From Propionibacteriaceae bacterium ZF39 (lineage in GTDB: Bacteria > Actinomycetota > Actinomycetes > Propionibacteriales > Propionibacteriaceae), in contig CP154795.1 in NCBI GenBank assembly GCA_039565995.1, forward strand, positions 2,294,001 through 2,358,000: a stretch of 64,000 nt of DNA, read 5' to 3'. The notes beneath the pieces are model-generated. The model worked only from the letters and a program-made list of their open reading frames with translations. It did not search any database and was not told where the DNA came from. Every line of letters begins with the position of its first letter. The stretch's first letter is position 1. A program made the position numbers and the translations under genes. Shown here piece after piece: positions 17,091 through 25,121 of the stretch.

Positions 17091-19385
17091 ATGTCCACCA
17101 CTGAGCAAGAGGTGTCGGTCTCCACGGGCACAGCCCGCGCGATCCGAACCGATCCCAACCGTCCCCCTGTGGCCGTCATCGAGCCCAAGGGGTCGACCAC
17201 CCTCAACAAGGCGACCTTCGTCGTCATCGCCCTTCTCTGTGCGCTCGGCTGGACGATGATCGCCATCGTCCGCGGCGAGCGGGTCAGCGCCGTCTGGTTC
17301 GTCCTTGCGGCGGTCGGCAGCTATCTGCTCGCGATTCGCTTCTACGCAAAGCTCATCGAGACCAAGCTCCTGAAGCCTGACGACACCCGCATGACGCCGG
17401 CCGAGAAGTTCAGCAACGGCAAGGACTTCATGCCGACCGACCGACGTGTGCTGTTCGGTCATCACTTCGCCGCGATCGCCGGCGCGGGCCCTCTGGTCGG
17501 CCCCGTGCTCGCTGCCCAGATGGGCTATCTGCCGGGCACGATCTGGATCATCGTCGGCGTCGTGCTGGCGGGTGCGGTGCAGGACTACATGGTGCTGCAC
17601 CTGTCGATCCGTCGCGACGGCAAGAGCCTCGGCCAGATGGCCCGCGACGAGCTGGGCCCCATCGGCGGCTGGGCCGCGATCATCGGCGTGATGACGATCA
17701 TGATCATTCTGATCGCCGTGCTCGGCATCGTCGTCATCGGCGCCCTCGCCGAGAGCCCGTGGGGCGTGTTCTCGATCGCGATGACCATCCCGATCGCGCT
17801 GTTCATGGGCATCTATCTGCGATTCCTGCGCCCGGGCAGGGTCAGCGAGGTCTCGCTGATCGGCGTCGTGCTGCTGGTCCTGTCGATCGTCGGTGGTCAC
17901 TGGGTCTCGCAGTCCCCCACCTGGGCGCCGATCTTCACGCTGACCGGCCCCGAACTGGCCATCTGGCTCGCGATCTATGGGTTCGCCGCCTCCGTGTTGC
18001 CGGTGTGGCTGCTGCTGGCCCCGCGTGACTATCTGTCCACGTTCATGAAGGTCGGCACCATCGTCATGCTGGCCATCGCGATCCTCGTCGCCGCACCGGT
18101 GATCACCCAGCCGGCCGTCAGCCAGTTCGCGATCTCGGGCAAGGGCCCGGCGTTCGCCGGCCAGCTGTTCCCGTTCCTCTTCATCACGATCGCGTGCGGT
18201 GCGTTGTCGGGCTTCCACGCCCTCATCGCCTCCGGCACGACCCCGAAGATGATCGAGAAGGAATCCCAGGCGCGGATCATCGGCTACGGCGGCATGCTGA
18301 CCGAGTCGTTCGTCGCGATCATGGCGCTCGTCGCGGCGAGCATCATCGACCAGCATCTGTACTACATCATGAATGCCCCGGCCGGGCTGACCGGCGGCAC
18401 GCCCGAGACCGCTGCGGCGTACGCCAACGGCATGAACCTGACCAGTCCCGGCGGCACCCCGTTGCCGGACATCGATCCCGCCACGGTGCAACAGGCGGCC
18501 GTCGACGTGGGCGAGAAGTCGATCGTCTCCCGCACCGGTGGCGCCCCGACGCTGGCGTTCGGCATGGCCGAAGTCATGAGCCAGATCCCGCTCGTCGGCC
18601 AGATCAAGTCGTTCTGGTATCACTTCGCCGTCATGTTCGAGGCGCTGTTCATCCTGACGACGATCGACGCGGGTACGCGGGTGGCGCGGTTCATGCTGTC
18701 CGATTCGCTCAGCAACATCCCCGGTCTCGGCCGGCTCAAGGATCCGTCGTGGCGCGTCGGTGCCTGGGTCTGCTCCGCGCTCGTCGTGCTCGGCTGGGGC
18801 GGCCTGCTCTATATGGGCGTCACCGACCCCCTCGGCGGCATCCGCATGCTCTTCCCGCTGTTCGGCATCGCCAACCAGCTGCTCGCCGCCATCGCCCTGT
18901 GCGTGGTGTTCGTCATCGTGATGAAGAAGGGCCTGGTCAAGTGGGCCTGGATCCCGGGCATCCCGCTGTTCTGGGATCTCATCGTCACCATGACGGCGTC
19001 GTGGCAGAAGATCTTCTCGACCGATCCCCAGATCGGCTACTGGATCCAGAATTCGCAGGCCAGGGCCGCGCTCGCGGCCGGCCAGCCCTATCAGACGGCG
19101 AAGACCCCGGAGGCCGTCGAAGCGGTCATCCGGAACACCTTCGTGCAGGGCACGTTGTCGATCGTGTACGCCCTGCTGGTCGCGATCGTGTTCGTCGTGT
19201 CAATGATCGTGTGTGTGAAGGCGCTGCAGAAGGGCGGGCTGCCGACCTCGGAGGTCGAGCCGGTGCCGACGAAGATCTTTGCGCCGAAGGGCTTCACGGC
19301 CACGGCCGCCGAGAAGAAGGTGCTGGCAGAATGGAAGGCGGCGGGGCTCGAACCGAATCCCGAAGCCGGAAAGGGCCATTCCTGA
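17091..19385 (+). CDS. cstA: Carbon starvation protein CstA (pyruvate/peptide transporter)
   Basis: The 764-residue protein has about 16-18 membrane helices and the CstA signature regions GHHFAAIAGAGPLVGPVLAAQMG and FHALIASGTTPKMI. Homologues import pyruvate, and earlier work proposed peptides, under carbon limitation. The N-terminus has a 35-residue soluble extension. The ATG follows AGGAG (17082-17086). The stop overlaps the start of the small YbdD partner (TGATG), the usual pairing. No LytTR or sensor-kinase regulator is adjacent. Confidence 0.93.
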   Translation: MSTTEQEVSVSTGTARAIRTDPNRPPVAVIEPKGSTTLNKATFVVIALLCALGWTMIAIVRGERVSAVWFVLAAVGSYLLAIRFYAKLIETKLLKPDDTRMTPAEKFSNGKDFMPTDRRVLFGHHFAAIAGAGPLVGPVLAAQMGYLPGTIWIIVGVVLAGAVQDYMVLHLSIRRDGKSLGQMARDELGPIGGWAAIIGVMTIMIILIAVLGIVVIGALAESPWGVFSIAMTIPIALFMGIYLRFLRPGRVSEVSLIGVVLLVLSIVGGHWVSQSPTWAPIFTLTGPELAIWLAIYGFAASVLPVWLLLAPRDYLSTFMKVGTIVMLAIAILVAAPVITQPAVSQFAISGKGPAFAGQLFPFLFITIACGALSGFHALIASGTTPKMIEKESQARIIGYGGMLTESFVAIMALVAASIIDQHLYYIMNAPAGLTGGTPETAAAYANGMNLTSPGGTPLPDIDPATVQQAAVDVGEKSIVSRTGGAPTLAFGMAEVMSQIPLVGQIKSFWYHFAVMFEALFILTTIDAGTRVARFMLSDSLSNIPGLGRLKDPSWRVGAWVCSALVVLGWGGLLYMGVTDPLGGIRMLFPLFGIANQLLAAIALCVVFVIVMKKGLVKWAWIPGIPLFWDLIVTMTASWQKIFSTDPQIGYWIQNSQARAALAAGQPYQTAKTPEAVEAVIRNTFVQGTLSIVYALLVAIVFVVSMIVCVKALQKGGLPTSEVEPVPTKIFAPKGFTATAAEKKVLAEWKAAGLEPNPEAGKGHS

Positions 19386-19573
19386 TGACTATCGGTGAGC
19401 TTGCCCGGTCGGTGCAGTGGTATGTCATGAGCATCATGGGCGACAACGCGTACGCGAAGTATTGCGCCCATCACCGGGCCCACCACCCCGATGAGCCCCT
19501 GCCGACCGAGAAGGAGTTCTGGAAGGCGAAGCACCGCGACGCCGAACTGAATCCGCGCTCGCGCTGCTGCTGA
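19385..19573 (+). CDS. ybdD: YbdD/YjiX family small protein (CstA partner)
   Basis: The 62-residue protein reads MTIGELARSVQWYVMSIMGD and contains YAKYCAHHRAHHPDEPLPTEKEFW, the DUF466 signature of the small protein encoded next to cstA in many bacteria. E. coli YbdD and YjiX are needed for, or tune, CstA/BtsT transport. The start is set by the TGATG overlap with cstA. It ends with a Cys-Cys pair. The stop is 15 bases from the convergent lrgB stop. Confidence 0.88.
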   Translation: MTIGELARSVQWYVMSIMGDNAYAKYCAHHRAHHPDEPLPTEKEFWKAKHRDAELNPRSRCC

Positions 19574-19588
19574 TCGAGTACGCCTGGG

Positions 19589-20287
19589 CTACAGCAACAA
19601 GGGCAGGACCGCCGCTACGACCGCCGGTGTGATCACCGCACTCAACGCCATGGCGAGTGCGGAGAACGCACCGGCGGTCTGGCTTTCGGTCAGCGCGCGG
19701 GCGGTGGCGATGCCGTGACCCGAGATGCCCATGGCCAGGCCGCGGGAGATCTCGTTGCGGATGCGCAGGAGCGTGAGCAGGCCCGGCCCCGCGACCGCTC
19801 CGAGCACGCCGGTGAGGATGACCAGGGCGGCCGTGAGCGACGGGATGCCGCCGACCGAGTCGGAGATGGCCAGCGCCACCGGGGTGGTGGCCGACTTGGG
19901 GGCCATGGACGCGATGACCTCGGCACTGCCGCCCAGCGCCCCGGTGACCCAGACCCCGACCAGCACCGCAGCGCTCGCGCCGAGGACCGACGCGGCCAGG
20001 ATCGGGGCCAGGGCTTCCTTGATGCGATCCAGCTGACGATGCAGGGGCAGGGCGAGGGCCACCGTGGCCGGACCCAGGAAGAACGCGACGATGTCGCCGC
20101 CCCGGGCGTACTCCTCGACCGGCGTGCCGGTCAGCAGCAACAGGGCCACGATCAGGACGACCGACCACAGGATCGGGTTCGCGATCGCCCGTCCGCGCGC
20201 ACGGCGCGCGATGGCGACCGTGAGTTGATAGGCGCCCAGGGTCAGCACGACGCCGAAGACCGGGGACGCGGTGAGTTCACGCCACAC
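19589..20287 (-). CDS. lrgB: LrgB/CidB family membrane protein
   Basis: The 232-residue protein has seven or more hydrophobic segments. The conserved LrgB region is present: SMAPKSATTPVALAISDSVGGIPSLTA and GISGHGIATARAL. LrgAB/CidAB pairs were described as holin-like modulators of murein hydrolases and later as transporters of pyruvate or other small organic acids. The GTG at 20287 (VWRELTASPVFG) overlaps the lrgA stop by 11 bases and gives the normal family length. Confidence 0.85.
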   Translation of the reverse strand: MWRELTASPVFGVVLTLGAYQLTVAIARRARGRAIANPILWSVVLIVALLLLTGTPVEEYARGGDIVAFFLGPATVALALPLHRQLDRIKEALAPILAASVLGASAAVLVGVWVTGALGGSAEVIASMAPKSATTPVALAISDSVGGIPSLTAALVILTGVLGAVAGPGLLTLLRIRNEISRGLAMGISGHGIATARALTESQTAGAFSALAMALSAVITPAVVAAVLPLLL

Positions 20288-20654
20288 GTCGGCTCCCGAG
20301 GCGCAGGAGCACGGCGGCGGTGATCCCGGTGACGACGGCAGCCGCCACCCAGGACGCGAGGAAACCACCCAGCAACGGAAGCCATTCGTTGCGCACCAAC
20401 ACCAGGTGGGCGATGATCCCCGCACCGGGCGGGATGAAGAACAGCTGCAGGTTGGCCAGCAGCCCGTCAGCCGCGCGTACGCTCCCTGCCTCCGGTCCCG
20501 GCCGCTGCCACTGCAGGTAGGCAAAGAAGATCAGCATGCCGATCACCGTGCCGGGCAGGGGCAGCGGCGCGAGCGCCGCGATCGCGACCCCGAGGAACTG
20601 ACAGCCGAGGATGATCAGGAAGCCGCCGAGCGGGAAGCGGCGACTGCGGCTCAT
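20277..20654 (-). CDS. lrgA: LrgA/CidA family membrane protein
   Basis: The 125-residue protein has four hydrophobic segments. PLPGTVIGMLIFFAYL and LFFIPPGAGII match the CidA/LrgA family. It is the small partner of LrgB directly downstream, with overlapping reading frames. The ATG overlaps the stop of the Sua5/YciO gene (ATGA), so the three genes form one transcription unit. Pyruvate is an attractive substrate because cstA, another pyruvate transporter gene, is next door on the other strand, but this is inference. Confidence 0.85.
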   Translation of the reverse strand: MSRSRRFPLGGFLIILGCQFLGVAIAALAPLPLPGTVIGMLIFFAYLQWQRPGPEAGSVRAADGLLANLQLFFIPPGAGIIAHLVLVRNEWLPLLGGFLASWVAAAVVTGITAAVLLRLGSRRVA

Positions 20655-21271
20655 TCGAAGGGGCTCGGGTCTCCTGCGCCATAACGCTCGATGACCACGT
20701 CGTCGCCCGAGAAGTTGACGACCGTGGTCGGGTCGGTCGAGACGTCGCCCGAGTCGAGCACGGCATCCAGCGAATTGCCCAGCTCATCGTTGACCAGCCA
20801 GCCCTCGCTCATCGGCTCGGTCTGGCCGGGCAGGATCAACGAGCTCGACATCAGCGGCTCACCCAGGGCTTCGAGCAGCGCCAGGGTCGTGCGGTGGCTG
20901 GGGATGCGGACGCCGACCGTCTTCTTCTTGGCCTGCAGCATCTGCTTCGGCACTTCGCGGGTGGCCTCGAGGATGAACGTGTATTGCCCCGGCGTGCTCG
21001 CCTTCACCGCGCGGAAGACATCGTTGTCCATCTGCACGAAGTGGCCGAGCTGGGCGAATTCGCTGCACACGAGGGTGAAGTGATGCTTGTCGTCGAGCTC
21101 CCGGATGCGCCGGATGCGCTCCAGACCGTCCTTGTTGCCCAGCTTGCATCCGAGTGCGAACCCGGAGTCGGTCGGATAGGCCACGAGCCCACCGTCGTTG
21201 AGTATGTCGACCACCTGGCCCAATGCGCGCGGCTGGGGATTGTCGGGATGGACCTCGAAGTATCTCGCCAT
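20651..21271 (-). CDS. Sua5/YciO/YrdC family protein (threonylcarbamoyl-AMP synthase-like)
   Basis: The 206-residue protein has the YrdC fold. GLVAYPTDSGFALGC is the nucleotide/bicarbonate pocket, and KHHFTLVC and VGVRIPSH follow. The KxR/SxN set is closer to the YciO subgroup than to true TsaC/Sua5, so its part in t6A tRNA modification is not certain. It is first in an operon with lrgA and lrgB and appears leaderless: a -10 (TAGACT) ends 6 bases before its ATG and overlaps the divergent promoter of the aminotransferase gene. Confidence 0.85.
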   Translation of the reverse strand: MARYFEVHPDNPQPRALGQVVDILNDGGLVAYPTDSGFALGCKLGNKDGLERIRRIRELDDKHHFTLVCSEFAQLGHFVQMDNDVFRAVKASTPGQYTFILEATREVPKQMLQAKKKTVGVRIPSHRTTLALLEALGEPLMSSSLILPGQTEPMSEGWLVNDELGNSLDAVLDSGDVSTDPTTVVNFSGDDVVIERYGAGDPSPFE

Positions 21272-21277
21272 GCCCGG

Positions 21278-21287
21278 AGTCTAGAGT
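21278..21287. promoter_or_regulatory. Overlapping divergent -10 boxes around TCTAGA
   Basis: Only 23 bases separate the two divergent start codons. Rightward TAGAGT (21282-21287) ends 7 bases before the GTG at 21295. Leftward TAGACT (21283-21278) ends 6 bases before the ATG at 21271. The two hexamers share the central TA, so RNA polymerase should occupy only one at a time. Confidence 0.5.
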
Positions 21288-21294
21288 CAGGCAG

Positions 21295-22428
21295 GTGACC
21301 GTGTTCGATCTCCCCCTTGATGAGCTCCGCCGCCGCACCAGCCTGAAGTGGACGGCCTTTCCCCCGGACGTGCTGCCCGTGTGGGTGGCCGAGATGGACT
21401 GTCGACCCGCCCCTCAGGTCATCGAGGCGCTCACCCACGCGATCGTCGGTGGCGACACCGGTTATCCGGTGGGCCGGCCCTATGAGCATGCGCTCGCGGA
21501 GTACGCCGCAGAGGTCTGGGACTGGGAGTTCGACCCCGTCGCGCACGCGATCCAGGTGCCGGATGTGATGCAGGGCATCGTGTCGGTGCTCGATCTGCTC
21601 GGCACCCGGGGCGCGCCCGTCGTGATCAATCCGCCGGTGTATCCGCAGTTCTTCAAATATCTGGCCTGGGGCGAACGCCCGATCATCGAGGTGCCGCTGA
21701 CCGAGGCCGGCCGCCTGGATCTGGAGGGGCTCGAGAAGGCGTTCGCAGGAGAATCGGGGCAGAAGCCCGAGGCGTTCCTCCTGTGCAACCCCCACAACCC
21801 GCACGGCACGGTCCCGACCCGCGAAGAGCTCACCACCGTCGCGCGCCTGGCCGCCGAGCACGGTGTCCGGATCATCTCCGACGAGATTCATGCCCCGCTC
21901 GTCTCGGCCCCGGCGAAACACACCCCGATCCTGAGCGTCGAGGGCGTGCGGGATGCGGTGATCATCATCTCGGCGTCGAAGGCCTGGAACCTTGCCGGGC
22001 TGAAGTCGGCACTCGCGATCGGCAGCCCCGATGTCGCGGATCGACTGCTCACGATGCCCGACGAGGTCACCCATTCGGTGAGCTATCTCGGCATCGTCTC
22101 CCATGTCGCCGCACTGCGGGAGGGCCGCGCCTGGCTCGCCGAGGCCCTGGGCGAGATCGAGGCCAATCGTGCGCTGCTGTCATCGCTGCTCGCCGAGCAG
22201 CTGCCCGAGGTGCGCTACCAGCCGGGCGAGGCCACCTATCTCGCCTGGCTCGACTGCCGCGCCCTCGGGTTGGCCGATCCGGGCAAGACCTTCCTCGACA
22301 AGGGCCGGGTCGCGCTCAACAACGGGCCCACGTTCGGGAGCGTCGGCGCGGGCCATGTCCGCATGAATCTCGCCACCAGCCCCGAGATCATCGCCGAGGC
22401 CGTCCGCCGCATGGCGGCGTCGGTGTGA
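21295..22428 (+). CDS. patB: MalY/PatB-type PLP-dependent C-S lyase / aminotransferase
   Basis: The 377-residue protein is a fold-type I PLP enzyme. The MalY/PatB signature is clear: PVWVAEMDCRPAPQV at the start, LLCNPHNPHGT, IISDEIHAPL, and the PLP-lysine in ISASKAWNLAGLK (about Lys231). PatB/MalY enzymes cleave cystathionine or other C-S substrates, or act as aminotransferases. A methionine/cysteine role would fit the nearby sulfate operon but is not proven. The start is GTG and appears leaderless. Confidence 0.88.
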   Translation: MTVFDLPLDELRRRTSLKWTAFPPDVLPVWVAEMDCRPAPQVIEALTHAIVGGDTGYPVGRPYEHALAEYAAEVWDWEFDPVAHAIQVPDVMQGIVSVLDLLGTRGAPVVINPPVYPQFFKYLAWGERPIIEVPLTEAGRLDLEGLEKAFAGESGQKPEAFLLCNPHNPHGTVPTREELTTVARLAAEHGVRIISDEIHAPLVSAPAKHTPILSVEGVRDAVIIISASKAWNLAGLKSALAIGSPDVADRLLTMPDEVTHSVSYLGIVSHVAALREGRAWLAEALGEIEANRALLSSLLAEQLPEVRYQPGEATYLAWLDCRALGLADPGKTFLDKGRVALNNGPTFGSVGAGHVRMNLATSPEIIAEAVRRMAASV

Positions 22429-22435
22429 GCTGGCG

Positions 22436-22837
22436 CTAGCCACCCGCACGAACGAGATCGGCCTCCGCAGCGGCGGCCGAGCGTACCTCTCCGATCCCCA
22501 GCAACGACAGGAAAATCGTCGGGTTCGCCGACTCGGTCTCCACGCGGACCACGCCACCGACCAGGGATGCCCGGCCGGTCACGTGGGGCGTCCCGGCCAG
22601 ATAGCGGCGGGCGGCCAACAGGCTCGCACCCGGATCGGTCTGCCCGGCCAGTCGCGCGGTGGCGCCCGCATCCGCTGCCGCGCGCGCCGCCCCGGCCGCC
22701 GCCGACTCCGCCCGCCTGGCTGCGGTCACCTTCTGGCCCCCGTCGACGACCAGCCCGGCCACGACGAGGATCGCGAACACCCAGAGCAGGACGAGCACCG
22801 ACAACGACATCCCGCGTTCTGATTCCGATTCCCTCAC
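22436..22837 (-). CDS. TadE/TadG-like pseudopilin-type protein, orphan
   Basis: The 133-residue protein has the layout of TadE/TadG-like proteins: a short charged N-terminus ending in SERG, one hydrophobic helix (about residues 10-30) and a periplasm-side region beginning DGGQKVTAARRAESAAAGAARAAADAGA. In tad loci such proteins help build or anchor Flp pili, but no tad ATPase, prepilin peptidase or flp gene is in this window. The GTG start has CATGCT 6 bases upstream; an ATG nine codons in is possible. Confidence 0.65.
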   Translation of the reverse strand: MRESESERGMSLSVLVLLWVFAILVVAGLVVDGGQKVTAARRAESAAAGAARAAADAGATARLAGQTDPGASLLAARRYLAGTPHVTGRASLVGGVVRVETESANPTIFLSLLGIGEVRSAAAAEADLVRAGG

Positions 22838-22903
22838 CGGGCCAGCATGGACCCCTCGGCGGTCGACCCGCCGACTTCGGACGCGGAAGTTTCCGCTCTG
22901 TGC

Positions 22904-23665
22904 TCAGCCGCCGACCAACAGGTTGTAGGCCGCCCGGCCGATCGTCATCAGCGTGCCGGCGAACGCGATGATCATGACCAGCCGCAGAGCCGTCCGATTC
23001 GGCACCATCGGCGCGACACGGCTGCCCGCGAAACTGCCCAGGGCCAGAGCCAGGACAAGGCCGACCCAGTGCCATATGGAATAGGCGGGCCACTCGCCCC
23101 ATTTCAGGGTCACCGCGGTGATCCCGACGATCATGAAGTGGAACTGCACCGACGACGCGAACGCCCGCATCGGCCAGTCGGTCGCCTTGCGATAGATCAC
23201 CATCGGCGGGCCCGACACGCCGGCGGTCACCCCCATGAACCCGGACGCGAAACCGATCGATGCCCGCAGGCCGCGGCTGTCCGCGCGACTCCCCGCGGGG
23301 GACCGGAGCGACACGAGCAACGCCAGCAGCGTGAGCGATCCGACGACGATCCCCAGCCAGTTGAGCGGGATCACCATGATCAACAGGGCTCCGGGGATCG
23401 ATCCGAGCACCGCCGCCGACGTGATCAACGCGATCCGTCGCCACTGGACGTCCCGGCGTACGCCGACCAGGTTCACCCCCGACGACATCACCCCGCACCA
23501 ATTCGTCAGCACCACTCCCTGCACGGGTCCGACGGCCAGGACGAGAAAGGGGACGGCCAGCAGGGCGAAACCCATCCCGGTGACGCGCTGGGCCACAGCC
23601 CCCATCGCCACCGCGGCGAGCACCAAGACGAATCCCCACTCGATCACGTCTCCATCGTGTCCCAT
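22904..23665 (-). CDS. TauE/SafE family sulfite/anion exporter-like permease
   Basis: The protein is about 253 residues with eight hydrophobic segments. The family repeats are visible: VTGMGFALLAVPFLVLAVGPVQGV in the first half and GFASGFMGVTAGVSGPPMVIY in the second. TauE/SafE proteins move sulfite, sulfoacetate, sulfate or other anions. A link with the sulfate operon is possible, but 10 kb separates them. The start is uncertain: ATG at 23665 was chosen; a GTG 15 bases later, just after GGAG, is an alternative. Confidence 0.8.
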   Translation of the reverse strand: MGHDGDVIEWGFVLVLAAVAMGAVAQRVTGMGFALLAVPFLVLAVGPVQGVVLTNWCGVMSSGVNLVGVRRDVQWRRIALITSAAVLGSIPGALLIMVIPLNWLGIVVGSLTLLALLVSLRSPAGSRADSRGLRASIGFASGFMGVTAGVSGPPMVIYRKATDWPMRAFASSVQFHFMIVGITAVTLKWGEWPAYSIWHWVGLVLALALGSFAGSRVAPMVPNRTALRLVMIIAFAGTLMTIGRAAYNLLVGG

Positions 23666-23768
23666 CCCAGCACGGTTTCCGCCCCCGCCCACACAGACCC
23701 CGATCCGTCATTAGGGTTGGGGGTGACGACAAGGCCGTTTCACCTCGACCCCTTCAGGAGGTCCTCCT

Positions 23769-24977
23769 ATGGTCCACAAGGTCGCGCTGCTCACCGCCGG
23801 CGGATTCGCCCCCTGCCTCTCCTCCGCGATCGGCGGGCTCATCGAGCGCTATACCGAACTCTCCCCCGACACCGAGATCATCGGCTATCGCCATGGCTAC
23901 CAGGGCCTGCTGACCGGTGACTACCTGCCCGTGACGGACGAGGTGCGAGCCAATGCGGGGCTCCTGCACCAGTACGGCGGTTCGCCCCTCGGCAACTCCC
24001 GCGTCAAGCTCACGAACGTCAAGGACCTCATCAAGCGCGGCTTGGTCAACGAGGGCGACGATCCCCTGCAGGTCGCAGCCGATCGGCTCGTGGCCGACGG
24101 CGTCGATGTGCTGCACACCATCGGTGGCGACGACACGAACACGACCGCAGCCGATCTGGCCGCCTATCTCGCGAAGCACGACTACGGCCTCACCGTCGTC
24201 GGCCTGCCCAAGACCATCGACAACGACGTCATCCCGATCCGGCAGTCCCTGGGTGCCTGGACGGCCGCGGAGATGGGGGCCCGGTTCGCCCAGAACATCG
24301 TGGCCGAGCACAACTCCGCAGCCCGCATGCTCATCATCCACGAGGTCATGGGCCGCAACTGCGGTTGGCTCACCGCCGCCACCGCGAAGGCGTACCGGGA
24401 CTGGCTCGACACGCGCGAGTGGCTCCCCGAATTCGGTCTCTCCCGGGAAGCCTGGGATGTCCACGGCGTCTATGTCCCCGAGGACCACATCGATCTCGCC
24501 GCCGAGGCGAAGCGCCTCAACGAGATCATGGATCGCGTCGGCAATGTGACGATCTTCCTGTCCGAGGGCGCCGGCGTCGAGGACATCGTCGCCGAGATGG
24601 AAGCCGCCGGGAAGGAAGTTCCCCGCGACCCCTTCGGCCACGTGAAGCTCGACAAGATCAATCCGGGTGCCTATTTCGGCGACGAGTTCGCCAAGCTCCT
24701 GTCGGCCGAGAAGGTCATGGTCCAGAAGTCCGGCTACTACTCCCGCTCCGCCGCTGCGAACCAGGCCGATCTCGACCTCATCAAGCAGTGCACCGATCTG
24801 GCCGTCGACTGCGCGCTGCGCGGCGAGTCCGGTGTCATCGGCCACGACGAAGAGAACAACGACCAGCTCAGCGCGATCGACTTCCAGCGCATCCGCGGTG
24901 GCAAGCCGTTCGACACCTCCACGGACTGGTATCGCGCGATGCTCACCGACATCGGCCAGGACCTCCCCGAGGCCTGA
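23769..24977 (+). CDS. pfp: Pyrophosphate-dependent 6-phosphofructokinase
   Basis: The 402-residue protein closely fits the PPi-PFK of propionibacteria in length and sequence. GGDD at residues 119-122 (second Asp in place of the Gly of ATP-dependent enzymes) marks PPi specificity, and PKTIDND at 147-153 is the phosphoryl-acceptor catalytic segment; MGRNCGWLTA binds the sugar phosphate. It interconverts fructose 6-phosphate and fructose 1,6-bisphosphate with PPi, reversibly. The ATG follows AGGAGGTCCTCCT, a strong ribosome site that is itself a dyad. A terminator follows. Confidence 0.95.
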   Translation: MVHKVALLTAGGFAPCLSSAIGGLIERYTELSPDTEIIGYRHGYQGLLTGDYLPVTDEVRANAGLLHQYGGSPLGNSRVKLTNVKDLIKRGLVNEGDDPLQVAADRLVADGVDVLHTIGGDDTNTTAADLAAYLAKHDYGLTVVGLPKTIDNDVIPIRQSLGAWTAAEMGARFAQNIVAEHNSAARMLIIHEVMGRNCGWLTAATAKAYRDWLDTREWLPEFGLSREAWDVHGVYVPEDHIDLAAEAKRLNEIMDRVGNVTIFLSEGAGVEDIVAEMEAAGKEVPRDPFGHVKLDKINPGAYFGDEFAKLLSAEKVMVQKSGYYSRSAAANQADLDLIKQCTDLAVDCALRGESGVIGHDEENNDQLSAIDFQRIRGGKPFDTSTDWYRAMLTDIGQDLPEA

Positions 24978-24999
24978 GCGCGTTCCCATCGGGTACGCC

Positions 25000-25042
25000 G
25001 GGGTCCGCGGCCGGGCGCTTTCCGCGTCCGGCGGCGGACCCC
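25000..25042 (+). terminator. Terminator-like hairpin after pfp
   Basis: GGGGTCCGC at the left pairs with GCGGACCCC at the right, with an inner CCGG/CCGG extension around a loop that includes CGCTTTCCGCG. It is strong and GC-rich, but without a long T-run. Confidence 0.55.
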
Positions 25043-25121
25043 GACCTCTGTCGAGGTGGAACCGAAAAGTGTCGGAGGTGGGTGTTGGGATTGAGGGAAT
25101 CCCCACCCCCAGGAGGTTCCG

